Made by a program: the position numbers and the translations under genes
IMG/VR virus record: IMGVR_UViG_3300041409_000508
Span: 1 to 64,000 of that record
Strand: one strand, 5' to 3'
From: a virus
DNA length: 64,000 nt
Part shown: in pieces, positions 1 through 7,803 of the stretch
Numbering within the stretch: position 1 is the first letter of the stretch
How the letters are laid out: every line of letters begins with the position of its first letter
The notes under the pieces: generated by a model
Database searches by the model: none
Told to the model about the DNA's origin: nothing
The model's input: only the letters and a program-made list of their open reading frames with translations

Positions 1-66
1 CAGGTCCGACGTCTTGTGGAAAATGTGTCCGAATGCTCGCATGCCGCGCGTGTAATACGTACTTGA
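1..66 (+). CDS. Partial small CDS, C-terminal end only
   Basis: The frame is open from the window edge and ends at TGA 64-66. The 21 residues visible show no recognisable motif. The stop overlaps the ATG of the next gene (TGATG), the same arrangement used throughout the plus-strand block to 8002, which is the main reason to believe it is coding. Confidence 0.4.
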   Translation, partial: QVRRLVENVSECSHAARVIRT

Positions 67-155
67 TGGGCCGGTATACCTCAGCTCAGCTTCGTGCAGT
101 AGCTGATGCCATGGACGACCCACCCATGATGAGGATGCGGAGGGAAAGTGGATAA
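66..155 (+). CDS. Very small hypothetical protein (29 aa)
   Basis: ATG at 66 overlaps the upstream stop, and its own TAA (153-155) overlaps the GTG start at 148 of the next gene. The peptide is Met- and Arg-rich at its C-terminus, with no recognised domain. Support comes only from the overlapping arrangement. Confidence 0.4.
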   Translation: MGRYTSAQLRAVADAMDDPPMMRMRRESG

Positions 156-507
156 CTTGCAGGTGTTGTGGACGCTGGTCGATGCCTATCGTCGGTCGGC
201 TGATGATCTGGAGGCTGACGCTCGCCGATTGGGTGGTGACCAGCCAGTACATAGTTGCGATCACGATGCTCAGTGGAATAAGAATAAACTAGGCTTGTGC
301 GGTGCAAAGCATTCTGACAAGATTGACTTGTATCGAGATTTGATCGATGTTTTAGGGGATGCACGAGACGCTTTGTCTGATGTCGCCAAGCAGGAGGGCA
401 AGCCACGGGAACCACGTAAGTTTGCTAGTAAGTGTCATGTCTACAGTCGCCGATGTGATGCGGCGCTGGATGCTCTGTTGAAATTAGGTGAGCTGCAGTC
501 TCGATAA
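148..507 (+). CDS. Hypothetical protein (119 aa)
   Basis: Starts at GTG 148 behind a good ribosome site (GGAGGGA at 139-145). The protein is charged and mostly helical in appearance, with Cys-His and Cys-Cys residues in the middle (HSCDHD, LCGAKH) that could bind a metal. I do not recognise the family. A terminator hairpin follows at 525-559, so it closes this transcription unit. Confidence 0.6.
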   Translation: MDNLQVLWTLVDAYRRSADDLEADARRLGGDQPVHSCDHDAQWNKNKLGLCGAKHSDKIDLYRDLIDVLGDARDALSDVAKQEGKPREPRKFASKCHVYSRRCDAALDALLKLGELQSR

Positions 508-524
508 CAAATAGCCAGCTTAGC

Positions 525-559
525 GACCCTCGATCTAGCTCAACGGTCGGGGGTCGTTT
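525..559 (+). terminator. Rho-independent-like terminator after the 148-507 gene
   Basis: A 9-bp stem (525-533 with 547-555, one G-T pair) is followed by GTTT. It sits 18 nt after the stop of the preceding gene. The rest of the 508-714 gap shows no convincing gene; it holds this hairpin and the promoter of the next gene. Confidence 0.6.
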
Positions 560-701
560 GCTGCTTACAGGGCCGGCCTGCAGAGTTGAAAGTGACCTTG
601 GGTAGGACGTCTGCAGGCGCGGCGACCGTAGGTTAGCACGTCTGATCAAGGTCAACCCCTCAGGATGGCATACCGGGGTAGCGCTGCGCTAGGCGGCCCG
701 C

Positions 702-707
702 TATAGT
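702..707 (+). promoter_or_regulatory. -10 hexamer of a probable leaderless promoter
   Basis: TATAGT lies 7 nt before the ATG at 715, and no Shine-Dalgarno sequence precedes that ATG. This is the spacing expected when transcription starts at or next to the start codon. No clear -35 is visible. Confidence 0.5.
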
Positions 708-714
708 AGTTGCC

Positions 715-1053
715 ATGACGCCGGAACAACATGCACAACTACAGCAGGTACTTGCGGAGCTGGTGCCTGACTGGTCGGGGACGGAAGATCCGACGCCTGA
801 GTTGATGACACACGCGCTCGGCATCATCGCTGAGCGGCATAACAAAGCCCATCGCGCACTGCATGCCGATGTTCAGCGCGGTGGTGTGCTCGTACTGGCC
901 TTACGTGAAGCCGGTATGTCTTGGCGTCAGATCTATAGAACTGGCGTTGTGCAGCGTACGGCTGATCGGTGGCTGAAGCTCTATCTCGAAGAGGGACTTA
1001 CACCACGACCAGATGACGAGTTGGACGCTCGCTGGCAAGGGAGGCAGGAGTGA
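715..1053 (+). CDS. Helix-turn-helix DNA-binding protein (112 aa)
   Basis: The centre of the protein (about residues 60-95) reads as a helix-turn-helix, with the pattern ALREAGMSW...TADRWLKLY. The N-terminal 55 residues are helical and acidic. It is the first gene of the operon running to 8002 and has its own leaderless promoter, so it may regulate this conjugation-like block. Target and family name are not established. Confidence 0.65.
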   Translation: MTPEQHAQLQQVLAELVPDWSGTEDPTPELMTHALGIIAERHNKAHRALHADVQRGGVLVLALREAGMSWRQIYRTGVVQRTADRWLKLYLEEGLTPRPDDELDARWQGRQE

Positions 1054-1181
1054 GAGACAGCCCGGCAACGCGAGAACTGATGAAGAAACTAGCGAAGGCT
1101 CGTGACCTGATGCAGCGAGAGAACCGACCACCTAGTGCACTATTGCCCCCGAGACTGCCAGAGGAAGGAAGACCAACATGA
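1050..1181 (+). CDS. Small basic protein (43 aa)
   Basis: GTG at 1050 overlaps the TGA of the upstream gene, and its TGA (1179-1181) overlaps the next ATG (1178). The N-terminal half is a Lys/Arg-rich helix (ELMKKLAKARDLMQRE) and the C-terminal half is Pro-rich. No family recognised. Confidence 0.5.
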   Translation: MRDSPATRELMKKLAKARDLMQRENRPPSALLPPRLPEEGRPT

Positions 1182-1345
1182 GTATTGCTCACCCATGGTT
1201 TGATCCTAAGTCGGTAGTGGAGAAGTTCCATGCAACTTGGGCGCGTAATCAAGCAAGAGAAGATCCTGATAATGCGAGCATGTGGCACGACCATGCCAGA
1301 TCGGCTGAAAAGAATGCTGCACGTTATTCTCGCTGGGGGCAGTAA
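1178..1345 (+). CDS. Small hypothetical protein (55 aa)
   Basis: Starts in an ATGA overlap with the upstream gene and ends in TAATG with the next one. It is rich in Ala, Arg, Asp, His and Trp, with no membrane segment. Several genes in this block are similar small hydrophilic proteins of unknown role. Confidence 0.5.
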   Translation: MSIAHPWFDPKSVVEKFHATWARNQAREDPDNASMWHDHARSAEKNAARYSRWGQ

Positions 1346-1644
1346 TGAGTATGCGTGCGTGGGCTGCTGGTGTCTTCGCAGTTGGTGCTATTGGCTATGC
1401 GGGAACGCATGGTGATGCTAAAGCAACGCCGACAGATGCGCCTGACACAAGCGCTATTGGAAAGTCGCTAGGAGATATTGCAGAAGGTCACCCACAACAG
1501 ACGCCAGGGATGTCGGATGCTGAGTGGTGCATGAAAGACGCTCGTTACTGGGAACGTGCGGGTGTCGAGGTACCGGATGACAGTGAATGCCAGGGTAAGC
1601 CGATGAGTTTTTGGCGGGGACAACAGAAGAGGTGGCAGTCGTGA
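1345..1644 (+). CDS. Small exported or membrane-anchored protein (99 aa)
   Basis: Residues 1-20 form a hydrophobic N-terminus (MSMRAWAAGVFAVGAIGYAG) typical of a signal peptide or membrane anchor. The rest is hydrophilic with two Cys residues about 20 apart (WCMKD and SECQG) that could form a disulfide outside the cell. Start codon overlaps the upstream stop. Function unknown. Confidence 0.6.
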   Translation: MSMRAWAAGVFAVGAIGYAGTHGDAKATPTDAPDTSAIGKSLGDIAEGHPQQTPGMSDAEWCMKDARYWERAGVEVPDDSECQGKPMSFWRGQQKRWQS

Positions 1645-1793
1645 GGGGCACACGAGATTGGGATAAGCCAAGGGACGAATGTAATGACCGTGCGGTGACT
1701 GAAGGCCCTGTGTCCAAAGATCACTTAGATCGTAATGATACTCAGGTAGACGCAGTGCCGGGTTGTCGGTGGCGGCCAGGAAGTAGGAACTGA
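1641..1793 (+). CDS. Small hydrophilic protein (50 aa)
   Basis: GTG 1641 is chosen because it overlaps the upstream TGA (GTGA), as at most junctions here; a longer in-frame start at 1611 would overlap the upstream gene by 34 nt. Highly charged, two Cys, no recognised domain. Confidence 0.5.
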   Translation: MRGTRDWDKPRDECNDRAVTEGPVSKDHLDRNDTQVDAVPGCRWRPGSRN

Positions 1794-1966
1794 TGGTGTC
1801 GTTAGTCAACGGGCAATGCGCTCATCGATGGGAAGGCATGAGTCGTTGTCTGGAGCTGGCTATCGTTACGCGGCCTATAGAAAGCGGGTCAGTGATTTAT
1901 GACGTTCCGCTGTGTGGAGATCATGCGGAATACTTCGACAAAGATGTGCAGAGGTGTGGGCGATGA
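1793..1966 (+). CDS. Small Cys/His-containing protein (57 aa)
   Basis: Starts at the ATG in TGATG and ends with ATGA into the next gene. It contains CAH, RCLE, LCGDH and RCGR, a layout that suggests metal binding. Such small zinc-binding proteins are common in actinophages and actinomycete plasmids; function not known. Confidence 0.55.
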   Translation: MVSLVNGQCAHRWEGMSRCLELAIVTRPIESGSVIYDVPLCGDHAEYFDKDVQRCGR

Positions 1967-2166
1967 GTAACAGGTACCAGGTGACGATACGAGGGCGTCG
2001 AGGATTAGGCATTTATGAGGAGGCTTCAGGTCCTGATGCAATAGAAGTGACTCAAGCATGCGCAAATAAGCATCGTCGTGTGCACGGGGAAGAGCCTACG
2101 GAGTGGACGTGTACGCGTCTTAACGATGGCGCGGAGGATGGCCGACGTACTTGGAGTGGACGGTGA
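1963..2166 (+). CDS. Small hypothetical protein (67 aa)
   Basis: The ATG at 1963 overlaps the upstream stop and is preferred to the in-frame ATG at 1912. The sequence reads like a small alpha/beta protein (YQVTIRGRRGLGIYEEASGPDAIEVTQACANKH). No family assigned. Confidence 0.55.
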   Translation: MSNRYQVTIRGRRGLGIYEEASGPDAIEVTQACANKHRRVHGEEPTEWTCTRLNDGAEDGRRTWSGR

Positions 2167-2297
2167 GCTACGGAACAGACAGCGTGAGGCGAGTACAGAG
2201 TCAGCAGCGAACGCCGCGGCCGATGCAGTATCCCAGCACAGTGAAATGTGACTGCAGCAAGTGCCAAGCAATTTACGCGAGGAATGCAAGTGAATAA
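2163..2297 (+). CDS. Small protein with CxCxxC motif (44 aa)
   Basis: GTG start overlaps the upstream TGA. The C-terminal half carries CDCSKC, a likely metal site. The stop overlaps the GTG of the following zinc-ribbon gene by 8 nt. Confidence 0.5.
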   Translation: MSYGTDSVRRVQSQQRTPRPMQYPSTVKCDCSKCQAIYARNASE

Positions 2298-2436
2298 CAT
2301 TTGTAAATGCTGTGGAAATTCGTCTTCCACTGTTCGTGGGCTATGCTCTCGTTGCTCTAGTATTAAGCAGCCATTTTCTTGGTATTTCACTTTCGGGGGA
2401 CGATTTGAGTCGAGAGAGCGCCGTATAAGCCAGTGA
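2290..2436 (+). CDS. Small zinc-ribbon protein (48 aa)
   Basis: GTG 2290 gives a protein beginning VNNICKCCGN, with a second pair CSRC about 15 residues later: a four-cysteine knuckle. A longer version would start at 2248. DNA around it is noticeably more AT-rich than the flanks. Confidence 0.55.
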   Translation: MNNICKCCGNSSSTVRGLCSRCSSIKQPFSWYFTFGGRFESRERRISQ

Positions 2437-2478
2437 TGTAGATAACGCTAATTGAGTGATGATCAAGAGGTGGCGAAC

Positions 2479-2568
2479 GTGAAGACAGGTAGTGATCGTT
2501 ACGATTTGTGGGAGCGATGGGCTAAGGATCGCCAGCGGCGAGAAGAGCAGAAGCAAGAGGAGAAGTAG
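2479..2568 (+). CDS. Very small charged protein (29 aa)
   Basis: GTG 2479 to TAG 2566-2568, whose last G starts the next gene's GTG. The peptide is a single charged helix (WERWAKDRQRREEQKQEEK). Supported only by operon packing; the preceding 40 nt hold no gene. Confidence 0.4.
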   Translation: MKTGSDRYDLWERWAKDRQRREEQKQEEK

Positions 2569-2765
2569 TGGGCGTCGGTTGGCAGATGTCCCGAACGATC
2601 GCCAGTGCGCCGTTTCAAGATGACGAGACGATGAGTGCTATCGCGAGAGGAGAGAAAGTAGGGATGTGGACGGGTAAGCCGACTGGTCGGGCTAGTTGGG
2701 GTGCGCGTGCTTTCTGGGGTGGTAATTCGAGAACTAGATGGGAAAATCGAGAGGAGAGCAAGTAA
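2568..2765 (+). CDS. Small hypothetical protein (65 aa)
   Basis: GTG start abuts the upstream stop, and the stop overlaps the next ATG (TAATG at 2763-2767). Rich in Gly, Trp and Arg; no motif recognised. Confidence 0.5.
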   Translation: MGVGWQMSRTIASAPFQDDETMSAIARGEKVGMWTGKPTGRASWGARAFWGGNSRTRWENREESK

Positions 2766-3622
2766 TGAGTACGGCACCGGCGCAGACAACGGCTACGCGA
2801 GTGACGACGGTGATAGCTGTCGTAGTTGTGGCGTTCATTGCCGCGCTGGTGAGCTACTTTCACGTTCAGCAGATAGCGGACCAGTCTGGTGAGGCGTGGC
2901 GTAGCTGGTTGTTCCCGGCGATGTACGACGGTCTCATGGTCGCTGCTTCGATGGTGCTGTTGGAACGTAAACGCGCACAGGAGAACACAAGTTGGCTCGG
3001 GTGGGGTGCTTTGGTATCGGGGGTGTTGCTGTCCTTAGGTGCGAACATCGCTGATGCTGTCAAACACGACAACCCTATCTGGCTGGCCGGTAGTGCGCCT
3101 GTGGTGTTCTTCGTGGCGTTCGAGTTGCTGCTCGATTTTCGGAAGAGGCGTAGTGCTAGAGATAGCGAGCGGTCAGGAACACGAGAAGTGTCCACAGTCC
3201 GAGTCCAGCCAGAAACAGAAGCTGCCAGAACATCTGGAGTCACCGACCGGCAAACGCAGCTAGATACAGCGAGCAGAACACAAGTGCAGCCGACCAGACC
3301 AGGAGTTCCATCGGTGCAGTCTAGCGGGCCAGTATTAGAGCGCCCAGTAACGGTAGAACGGTCAGAAGATATTCCACGGATCAGTGTCCCATCGCAAGCC
3401 AGAGTAGAGACAGCAGTAGTGACGTACCCAAAGCCAGTAGCAGTGGCACCCAGGCAGCGACCAGCAGTGTCAGTAGCAGCGCCAGGAACCAAGGTGACCG
3501 CGGCTGACGTGCGTGCCTGCCGCAGGGTTCACCCGGACTGGACCAACGCACGTGTGGCTAACGAGCTGGGGATCTCTGTGGAGACGCTGTATCGGCGACT
3601 GAAAGAGGTGAAAGCGTCATGA
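2765..3622 (+). CDS. DUF2637/SpdB-like membrane protein with C-terminal HTH (285 aa)
   Basis: The first ~140 residues hold four hydrophobic segments with the layout of DUF2637 proteins, which in actinomycete conjugative plasmids include SpdB-type spread proteins partnering the TraB/TraSA translocase. A Ser/Thr/Arg/Gln-rich linker of about 90 residues follows. The last ~45 residues form a helix-turn-helix (VHPDWTNARVANELGISVETLYRRL). ATG 2765 is preferred over 2738 because it overlaps the upstream stop and follows GAGGAGAG. The gene overlaps the FtsK-like gene by 4 nt. Inference: a membrane partner and regulator of DNA transfer or packaging. Confidence 0.8.
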   Translation: MSTAPAQTTATRVTTVIAVVVVAFIAALVSYFHVQQIADQSGEAWRSWLFPAMYDGLMVAASMVLLERKRAQENTSWLGWGALVSGVLLSLGANIADAVKHDNPIWLAGSAPVVFFVAFELLLDFRKRRSARDSERSGTREVSTVRVQPETEAARTSGVTDRQTQLDTASRTQVQPTRPGVPSVQSSGPVLERPVTVERSEDIPRISVPSQARVETAVVTYPKPVAVAPRQRPAVSVAAPGTKVTAADVRACRRVHPDWTNARVANELGISVETLYRRLKEVKAS

Positions 3623-5091
3623 CAGAGGTAGCGCTAGACGGGTGGTGGCGACTGCTGCATGCCGGCGCGAGACATCCGATGGCGTCTGGACTCGCGGTGC
3701 TCTGGTGCTATCTGACGCTGCCAGGGTGGCTGCTGGGGGCTGGTGGAGCTGCCATAGTGGGCTCTATCGTCGCAAGCGGTGCTCGCCGTAGGCTCGCACC
3801 GACCTTAGCAGATGATGTCAAGTTCGTCTATCGCAAGGCTTACCTGCGTCACAAGTGGCCCAAGCTGTGCCGCTCAGCAGGACTGGAGGAGGCACGCAAG
3901 GGTCCGACTGGCACTGAGGGTGTCGCGCTGCACCGGCCGCGGCTGTGCCACGCGCATGTTTGGCAGTTGCCGCTGACAAGACAGCGTTGGCGTACCAGGA
4001 TCTGTCAGACCCCGACCGGCATGCGGATCACTGTCGACGGCACCACTGTCGGGATGCCTCTGGAGGCGTTCGAGGGCAAGGCCGGCAACAGCATCTGCAG
4101 TACGGTCCATGCCAAGGGCGTCCGTGCTTATGAGCACCCTGACTACAGTCATTTCACCAGCATCGATCTGACTTTCGGTGAACCGTTCAAGCAGACTGTA
4201 AGTCACAAGTCACTTCCGACTTCTAAGATTCCTGGTTTTGTGAACACTGGCAGAGATGCTCAGCACAAGCTAGTGAGAGTGAATCAGCTGGTGCATTGGT
4301 TGCTGATCGGTGCCTCGCGTTCGGGGAAGTCCTCGGAGGTGTGGATGCGCTTGAAAGGTCTGGTGGATCAGAAGATTCCGTTCGTTCTGTGGTGCATCGA
4401 TCCTAAAGGTGGTATGGAGTTCTTCAACCTGGAGGGTCGGGCGTTCGTGTATGAGGACAACATTCTGAACTGCAAGTTGTTCGTGGAGAACGCTCTGAAA
4501 GCTCTTGCTGTTCGACAAGCCGAGATGAAGGCGGCAGGTGAGCGTAAGTGGAGACCTGATCTGAACGTACGTTGGCCGTTGACGTTGATTCTGGTTGACG
4601 AGATCATCACGTTCATGGCGATGCTGAAGAAACAGAAGATCAAGATCAATGGTCAGGATGTGGCTGCGGAGGATGCCCTCCGGTTTCTGCTGACGCAAGG
4701 GTTAGGCGTCGGGTTTGTGTGCGTTGCCTGTAGTCAGCTCAGTCAGAAAGAGGGTGGTCTCGGCGTCTTGCGTGATCTGTTCTCTGATATCACGATGTTC
4801 CGGGTTACTTCTGACGAGCAGGTGACCGCCGCGGGTTTCAAACCGTCTCTGCATCCGGCGCACAAGATCCCGATCGGTGATGAGTTCGCCGGCCAGGCGT
4901 ACATGAAGACCGAAGATGGATCGATCCGGCATTACCGCTCGGGTTGGTGCCCAGATGAGGAGCGAGAGCGTATCACCAAGCTGATACATGAGTGGTCAAA
5001 GAAGTACTGGGCTGCCCCTGTGGTTCTTCCTGAGACGATCGAGTTCGTGTCCAGTGAGCTTGAGTTAGTGACGAACGGAGCAACGAAATGA
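3619..5091 (+). CDS. FtsK/SpoIIIE-type DNA translocase, TraSA/TraB-like (490 aa)
   Basis: Residues 22-52 form membrane segments. The motor carries a Walker A at 231-238 (GASRSGKS) and a Walker B around 321-328 (LTLILVDE). At 490 residues it resembles the short FtsK-like proteins of actinomycete conjugative elements (which move double-stranded DNA between cells) rather than host FtsK, and FtsK-like genes also occur in some actinophages. It is translationally coupled to the DUF2637 gene before it (ATGA). I see no gamma-type recognition domain at the C-terminus. DNA transfer is the family role; what it does in a virion-coding genome is unclear. Confidence 0.85.
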   Translation: MTEVALDGWWRLLHAGARHPMASGLAVLWCYLTLPGWLLGAGGAAIVGSIVASGARRRLAPTLADDVKFVYRKAYLRHKWPKLCRSAGLEEARKGPTGTEGVALHRPRLCHAHVWQLPLTRQRWRTRICQTPTGMRITVDGTTVGMPLEAFEGKAGNSICSTVHAKGVRAYEHPDYSHFTSIDLTFGEPFKQTVSHKSLPTSKIPGFVNTGRDAQHKLVRVNQLVHWLLIGASRSGKSSEVWMRLKGLVDQKIPFVLWCIDPKGGMEFFNLEGRAFVYEDNILNCKLFVENALKALAVRQAEMKAAGERKWRPDLNVRWPLTLILVDEIITFMAMLKKQKIKINGQDVAAEDALRFLLTQGLGVGFVCVACSQLSQKEGGLGVLRDLFSDITMFRVTSDEQVTAAGFKPSLHPAHKIPIGDEFAGQAYMKTEDGSIRHYRSGWCPDEERERITKLIHEWSKKYWAAPVVLPETIEFVSSELELVTNGATK

Positions 5092-5273
5092 GTGAATGGC
5101 GTAGCGTGTTTACTCGGAAACTCGAAGATGGAGGCGTAAGTCAGTCGAGTCGTACGTTCCGAGGGAGTAATGATTCTGAAGTATCTGGTGCTGCTGTTCG
5201 GGATGCTTCTTTTTGGAAGATGCAAAATTACAAAGATTCGCGAGTTACTACACATGTGGAGAAAATCTCATGA
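5088..5273 (+). CDS. Small hypothetical protein after the translocase (61 aa)
   Basis: ATG overlaps the FtsK-like stop (ATGA). Hydrophilic, Ser-rich, no motif. It overlaps the 5170-5289 reading frame by 104 nt, so only one of the two may be real. Confidence 0.4.
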   Translation: MSEWRSVFTRKLEDGGVSQSSRTFRGSNDSEVSGAAVRDASFWKMQNYKDSRVTTHVEKIS

Positions 5274-5289
5274 CACGCAATTCGTTTGA
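5170..5289 (+). CDS. Small membrane peptide (39 aa)
   Basis: ATG 5170 follows GAGGGAG at 5161-5167. The peptide starts with a hydrophobic stretch (MILKYLVLLFGMLLFG) followed by a basic tail, a single-span membrane protein. It competes with 5088-5273 in another frame; the ribosome site favours this one. Confidence 0.45.
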   Translation: MILKYLVLLFGMLLFGRCKITKIRELLHMWRKSHDTQFV

Positions 5290-5392
5290 CAATCACAAGA
5301 ATGCGCAAGCCAAGCGCACAGAGACTCGTCAGTTCGATCGGAACATCCGGTCATGGGAGCGAGCGAAAACACCTAAGGAGAATAAGCGATGA
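5270..5392 (+). CDS. Small basic protein (40 aa)
   Basis: ATG 5270 overlaps the end of the preceding frames and its TGA overlaps the next ATG (5389). Entirely hydrophilic, rich in Arg, Lys, Asn and Gln, likely one helix. No family assigned. Confidence 0.5.
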   Translation: MTRNSFDNHKNAQAKRTETRQFDRNIRSWERAKTPKENKR

Positions 5393-5547
5393 GTAAGCAG
5401 AGGTATTCTGAGTTCTTGGCGATGCGTGCCGAAGAGTATAAAAATCGAGGTGATGAACGAGTTGCTAAAGAGTATCGAGAAAGATCAGAAGAAGTCAGGG
5501 GCTGGGAGAGAATAAGTGACGCAGCGCGTGCTAGGGGCAGGCTGTGA
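5389..5547 (+). CDS. Small helical charged protein (52 aa)
   Basis: Coupled at both ends by 4-nt overlaps. Almost wholly charged and helical (AMRAEEYKNRGDERVAKEYRE). Unknown function. Confidence 0.5.
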   Translation: MSKQRYSEFLAMRAEEYKNRGDERVAKEYRERSEEVRGWERISDAARARGRL

Positions 5548-5720
5548 GGATCGACCGGAAATCCAGCGACTCGCCACTGCCCAGCAAAGATGAGATGGCG
5601 GCTATCACTGAACACTGGATCGAGTACCCCGATTGCAATGGAAGTGAGGTCAATGAGAGGCATTCGATCGTGACCGGTGATTTCTCACTGTCGTGTGGTG
5701 GGTGCGGCAGGTCGATATGA
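5544..5720 (+). CDS. Small protein with C-terminal CxxC (58 aa)
   Basis: GTG in a GTGA overlap, stop in an ATGA overlap with the GIY-YIG gene. The C-terminus holds SCGGCGRS and residue 31 is another Cys, suggesting a metal site. Confidence 0.5.
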   Translation: MRIDRKSSDSPLPSKDEMAAITEHWIEYPDCNGSEVNERHSIVTGDFSLSCGGCGRSI

Positions 5721-6178
5721 GGCAGTGGAATCGGGTGCACGGCACGGTCTACGGTCTGCGTACGAAAGACGTGAAAGGTCGGACTACCTGGCTGTTGCAC
5801 CGTCCGAAGCTTCACATCGGCTATGTCGGTAAGTACGCCGGCCCGTGGGAGGAGAGAGTTCGTCAACATGCTTACGGTGGTGGTCAGTACTCCTGTAAAC
5901 CGCAGCCGTGGGCAGACCTCATTCCTGGTTATGACCGCAATGCCAGAACTTTGAAAGAGCAACGCCAGGCAGTGAAAGACATGATCAATACTGGTGGTGC
6001 AGTTCGGTTGTGGCACGGCGATTGCTTCTACTGGTACTTGAAAGTTAAAGAGTCGATTCTGATCGCCAGGATTCGGCCGGCGTACAACATCTTGGAGAAC
6101 ACCAAGAACCCGAATCATGTACCGAAGTGGGAGGCACAAGCACAACGCCAGCGGCGTAACAAAGGCACGCGCCTATGA
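5717..6178 (+). CDS. GIY-YIG-nuclease-like protein (153 aa)
   Basis: The N-terminal part reads GTVYGLRT...HIGYVGKYAGPWEERVRQHAYGG, matching the GIY-(~15-20)-YIG core in degenerate form (VYG/YVG), with a downstream Arg; KESILIARIRPAYNILEN near residue 120 supplies the conserved Glu and Asn region. Proteins of this size occur beside DUF2637 and FtsK-like genes in actinomycete mobile elements. Start 5717 is chosen for its ATGA overlap. Role could be nicking or end processing; this is inferred from fold only. Confidence 0.7.
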   Translation: MRQWNRVHGTVYGLRTKDVKGRTTWLLHRPKLHIGYVGKYAGPWEERVRQHAYGGGQYSCKPQPWADLIPGYDRNARTLKEQRQAVKDMINTGGAVRLWHGDCFYWYLKVKESILIARIRPAYNILENTKNPNHVPKWEAQAQRQRRNKGTRL

Positions 6179-6244
6179 AGATTCAATGATGTTCGCTCGT
6201 ATTGCTCGTAAGAATTCTGACAGCGCATGGAAAAGGTGGACAGC

Positions 6245-6454
6245 ATGATCGACTGGACTGAGGCGATCGGTGCCGCGTTACTCGGCGCTGTGCTTGGCTA
6301 TTTATTCTGCCATGTGCAACTAGAGCATCGACGTCACATGCACGAGCTACACAAGGCTACGCCGATGCTCCGTAAGACTGCGTACAAGCTCGGTGCTCTG
6401 TTTATGGTTCTCGTGATCGGTGGCTTCACTGTCTGGACTGGAGTATTCGGATGA
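6245..6454 (+). CDS. Small two-span membrane protein (69 aa)
   Basis: ATG 6245 has AGGTGG five nt upstream and is preferred to the ATG at 6227. Two hydrophobic segments (AIGAALLGAVLGYLFCHV and LGALFMVLVIGGFTVWTGVFG) flank a His-rich charged loop. Possibly a further spread or transfer membrane protein. The 66 nt before it hold only a very short reading frame. Confidence 0.6.
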   Translation: MIDWTEAIGAALLGAVLGYLFCHVQLEHRRHMHELHKATPMLRKTAYKLGALFMVLVIGGFTVWTGVFG

Positions 6455-6612
6455 GCTTTCTCGACGCGATATTCGGAAGCTATGCCGGTGAGCGTGACGA
6501 AGATGCTATCGATGTGGGCTTGAGAGTTCAGTATCCGTGGCGCTACACCAACATTTGGACAGGCACTATGCGATCGAACAAACCCACAAGTGATACTAGA
6601 CAGGACAAATAA
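6451..6612 (+). CDS. Small hypothetical protein (53 aa)
   Basis: ATG overlaps the upstream stop and TAATG links it to the next gene. Hydrophilic; no motif recognised. Confidence 0.5.
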   Translation: MSFLDAIFGSYAGERDEDAIDVGLRVQYPWRYTNIWTGTMRSNKPTSDTRQDK

Positions 6613-6821
6613 TGGACGACGATTATATGAGCAGTGAGTGGACCTCGCTGCTTGGCCCCGATGATGACCCGTCGTGGGCTGACTGGCAGAAGATCTGGGA
6701 AGCCGAAGCGGCTAAAGCGTCTAAAGATCGCGACTACCAACGCATGGAGGACTGCCGACGTCGAGCTGAGTTCTGTGCGAAAACATCAAAGAAAGCTGAC
6801 GGGCATGATGAACACGTATAA
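6612..6821 (+). CDS. Small acidic protein (69 aa)
   Basis: Starts with an Asp-rich stretch and several Trp residues, then a charged helix. Coupled to the previous gene by TAATG, and overlaps the next gene's start by 17 nt. Unknown function. Confidence 0.5.
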   Translation: MDDDYMSSEWTSLLGPDDDPSWADWQKIWEAEAAKASKDRDYQRMEDCRRRAEFCAKTSKKADGHDEHV

Positions 6822-7284
6822 CGAGACTGACCTAGAGCTGATACAGCGCTATGGTGCATTGGAAGTCATCAAGCAGTATGGTGAGGATGCAGCTATCCAT
6901 GCCATCGCGCTGGCCTGCTTGCGTGACAGCGGTATGTCGGCTACTGCTGTCTACAACACCAACCGAGTAACACCAGTACCATCACCGGCTCCTGAACCGA
7001 CGTTGCTCTACCCGACTTGGGCAGCTGAAGGACGGCCGGCTTCGTACCGTTCCCGACTGCGATACCTACCGGCTGCGGTGACCATCACGATTGCATGCGC
7101 GCTGGTCGGCATTGTGGTCTGGTTGATCGTCAGTGTGCTGACCGCGGTAGCTACTGCTGTGGTGGCTTACTCCAGCGTGTTGACCGGCGGTGTCGTGTTG
7201 CTTGGTCTGGTATGGGTACTGAGCTTGCTTGGTGGCGGCCGTGGTCGCAGCTTCTCAGGAACGTTCCAAGGCAGGATGCATTGA
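6805..7284 (+). CDS. SpdB-like two-span membrane protein (159 aa)
   Basis: The first 45 residues are a helical cytoplasmic region (LIQRYGALEVIKQYGEDAAIHAIALACL), then a Pro-rich linker, then two or three hydrophobic segments from about residue 90 (VTITIACALVGIVVWLIVSVL, VLTGGVVLLGLVWVL). This layout is seen among spread proteins of Streptomyces plasmids. Two adjacent ATGs (6805, 6808) are possible. Confidence 0.6.
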   Translation: MMNTYNETDLELIQRYGALEVIKQYGEDAAIHAIALACLRDSGMSATAVYNTNRVTPVPSPAPEPTLLYPTWAAEGRPASYRSRLRYLPAAVTITIACALVGIVVWLIVSVLTAVATAVVAYSSVLTGGVVLLGLVWVLSLLGGGRGRSFSGTFQGRMH

Positions 7285-7451
7285 TGACAGTAACTAAAGA
7301 AGTACATATCACGTGTGATGAGATAGGTTGCCTATCTAAGCAGTCTTACTCAAATCAGACTATTTTCAATGCGCGATCTGAGGCTAAGAAGTCAGGTTGG
7401 GCCTTCCAAGGCGGCCGAGATTGGTGTCCAAGTCATGCTAAAAGAAAATGA
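7284..7451 (+). CDS. Small Cys-containing protein (55 aa)
   Basis: ATG overlaps the upstream TGA. Cysteines at CDEIGC and a C-terminal DWCPSH suggest a small zinc-binding fold. AT-richer than its neighbours. Confidence 0.55.
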   Translation: MTVTKEVHITCDEIGCLSKQSYSNQTIFNARSEAKKSGWAFQGGRDWCPSHAKRK

Positions 7452-7524
7452 ATGACCGCTACCAAGCTCGGCTGCTGTGAGCACAGAAACGGATATCAGC
7501 GACATCTAGATCAGGAGGATGATC

Positions 7525-7803
7525 GTGGGATGGGACAGTTGGACGAGAACGGCAACAGAGCAGAAGTATCGAGCCCGAGAGAATGCTCCGAAAGGATCGC
7601 CAAGATCTGCGGTTGAGAAGGCTAAGGATCGACTCGCCGGTCACAAGAGCTGTGCTTGTGGCTGTGGCAAGAAAGGCACCGTATTCCGTAACCGCAAGAT
7701 GTACGACAGCGCGTGTGCCAGAGCTCATGATCGGATGGGTGGTCCGAAGGATCGGACCCCTCCGCTAGCAAGGTCGCAGAAGCATGGCCGCTGGGATCGC
7801 TGA
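7525..7803 (+). CDS. Small zinc-binding protein (92 aa)
   Basis: GTG 7525 is preferred because a perfect AGGAGG (7513-7518) lies 6 nt before it; the ATG at 7519 touches the ribosome site. The middle holds CACGCG and a later Cys in a basic context, a likely zinc knuckle of the kind found in nucleic-acid binding proteins. The 70 nt before it hold only a 10-codon frame. Confidence 0.6.
   Translation: MGWDSWTRTATEQKYRARENAPKGSPRSAVEKAKDRLAGHKSCACGCGKKGTVFRNRKMYDSACARAHDRMGGPKDRTPPLARSQKHGRWDR

Noticed and set aside
2866-3492. Minus-strand frame of 208 codons
   Set aside because: It lies entirely opposite the DUF2637 gene, has no start context and no protein-like pattern.
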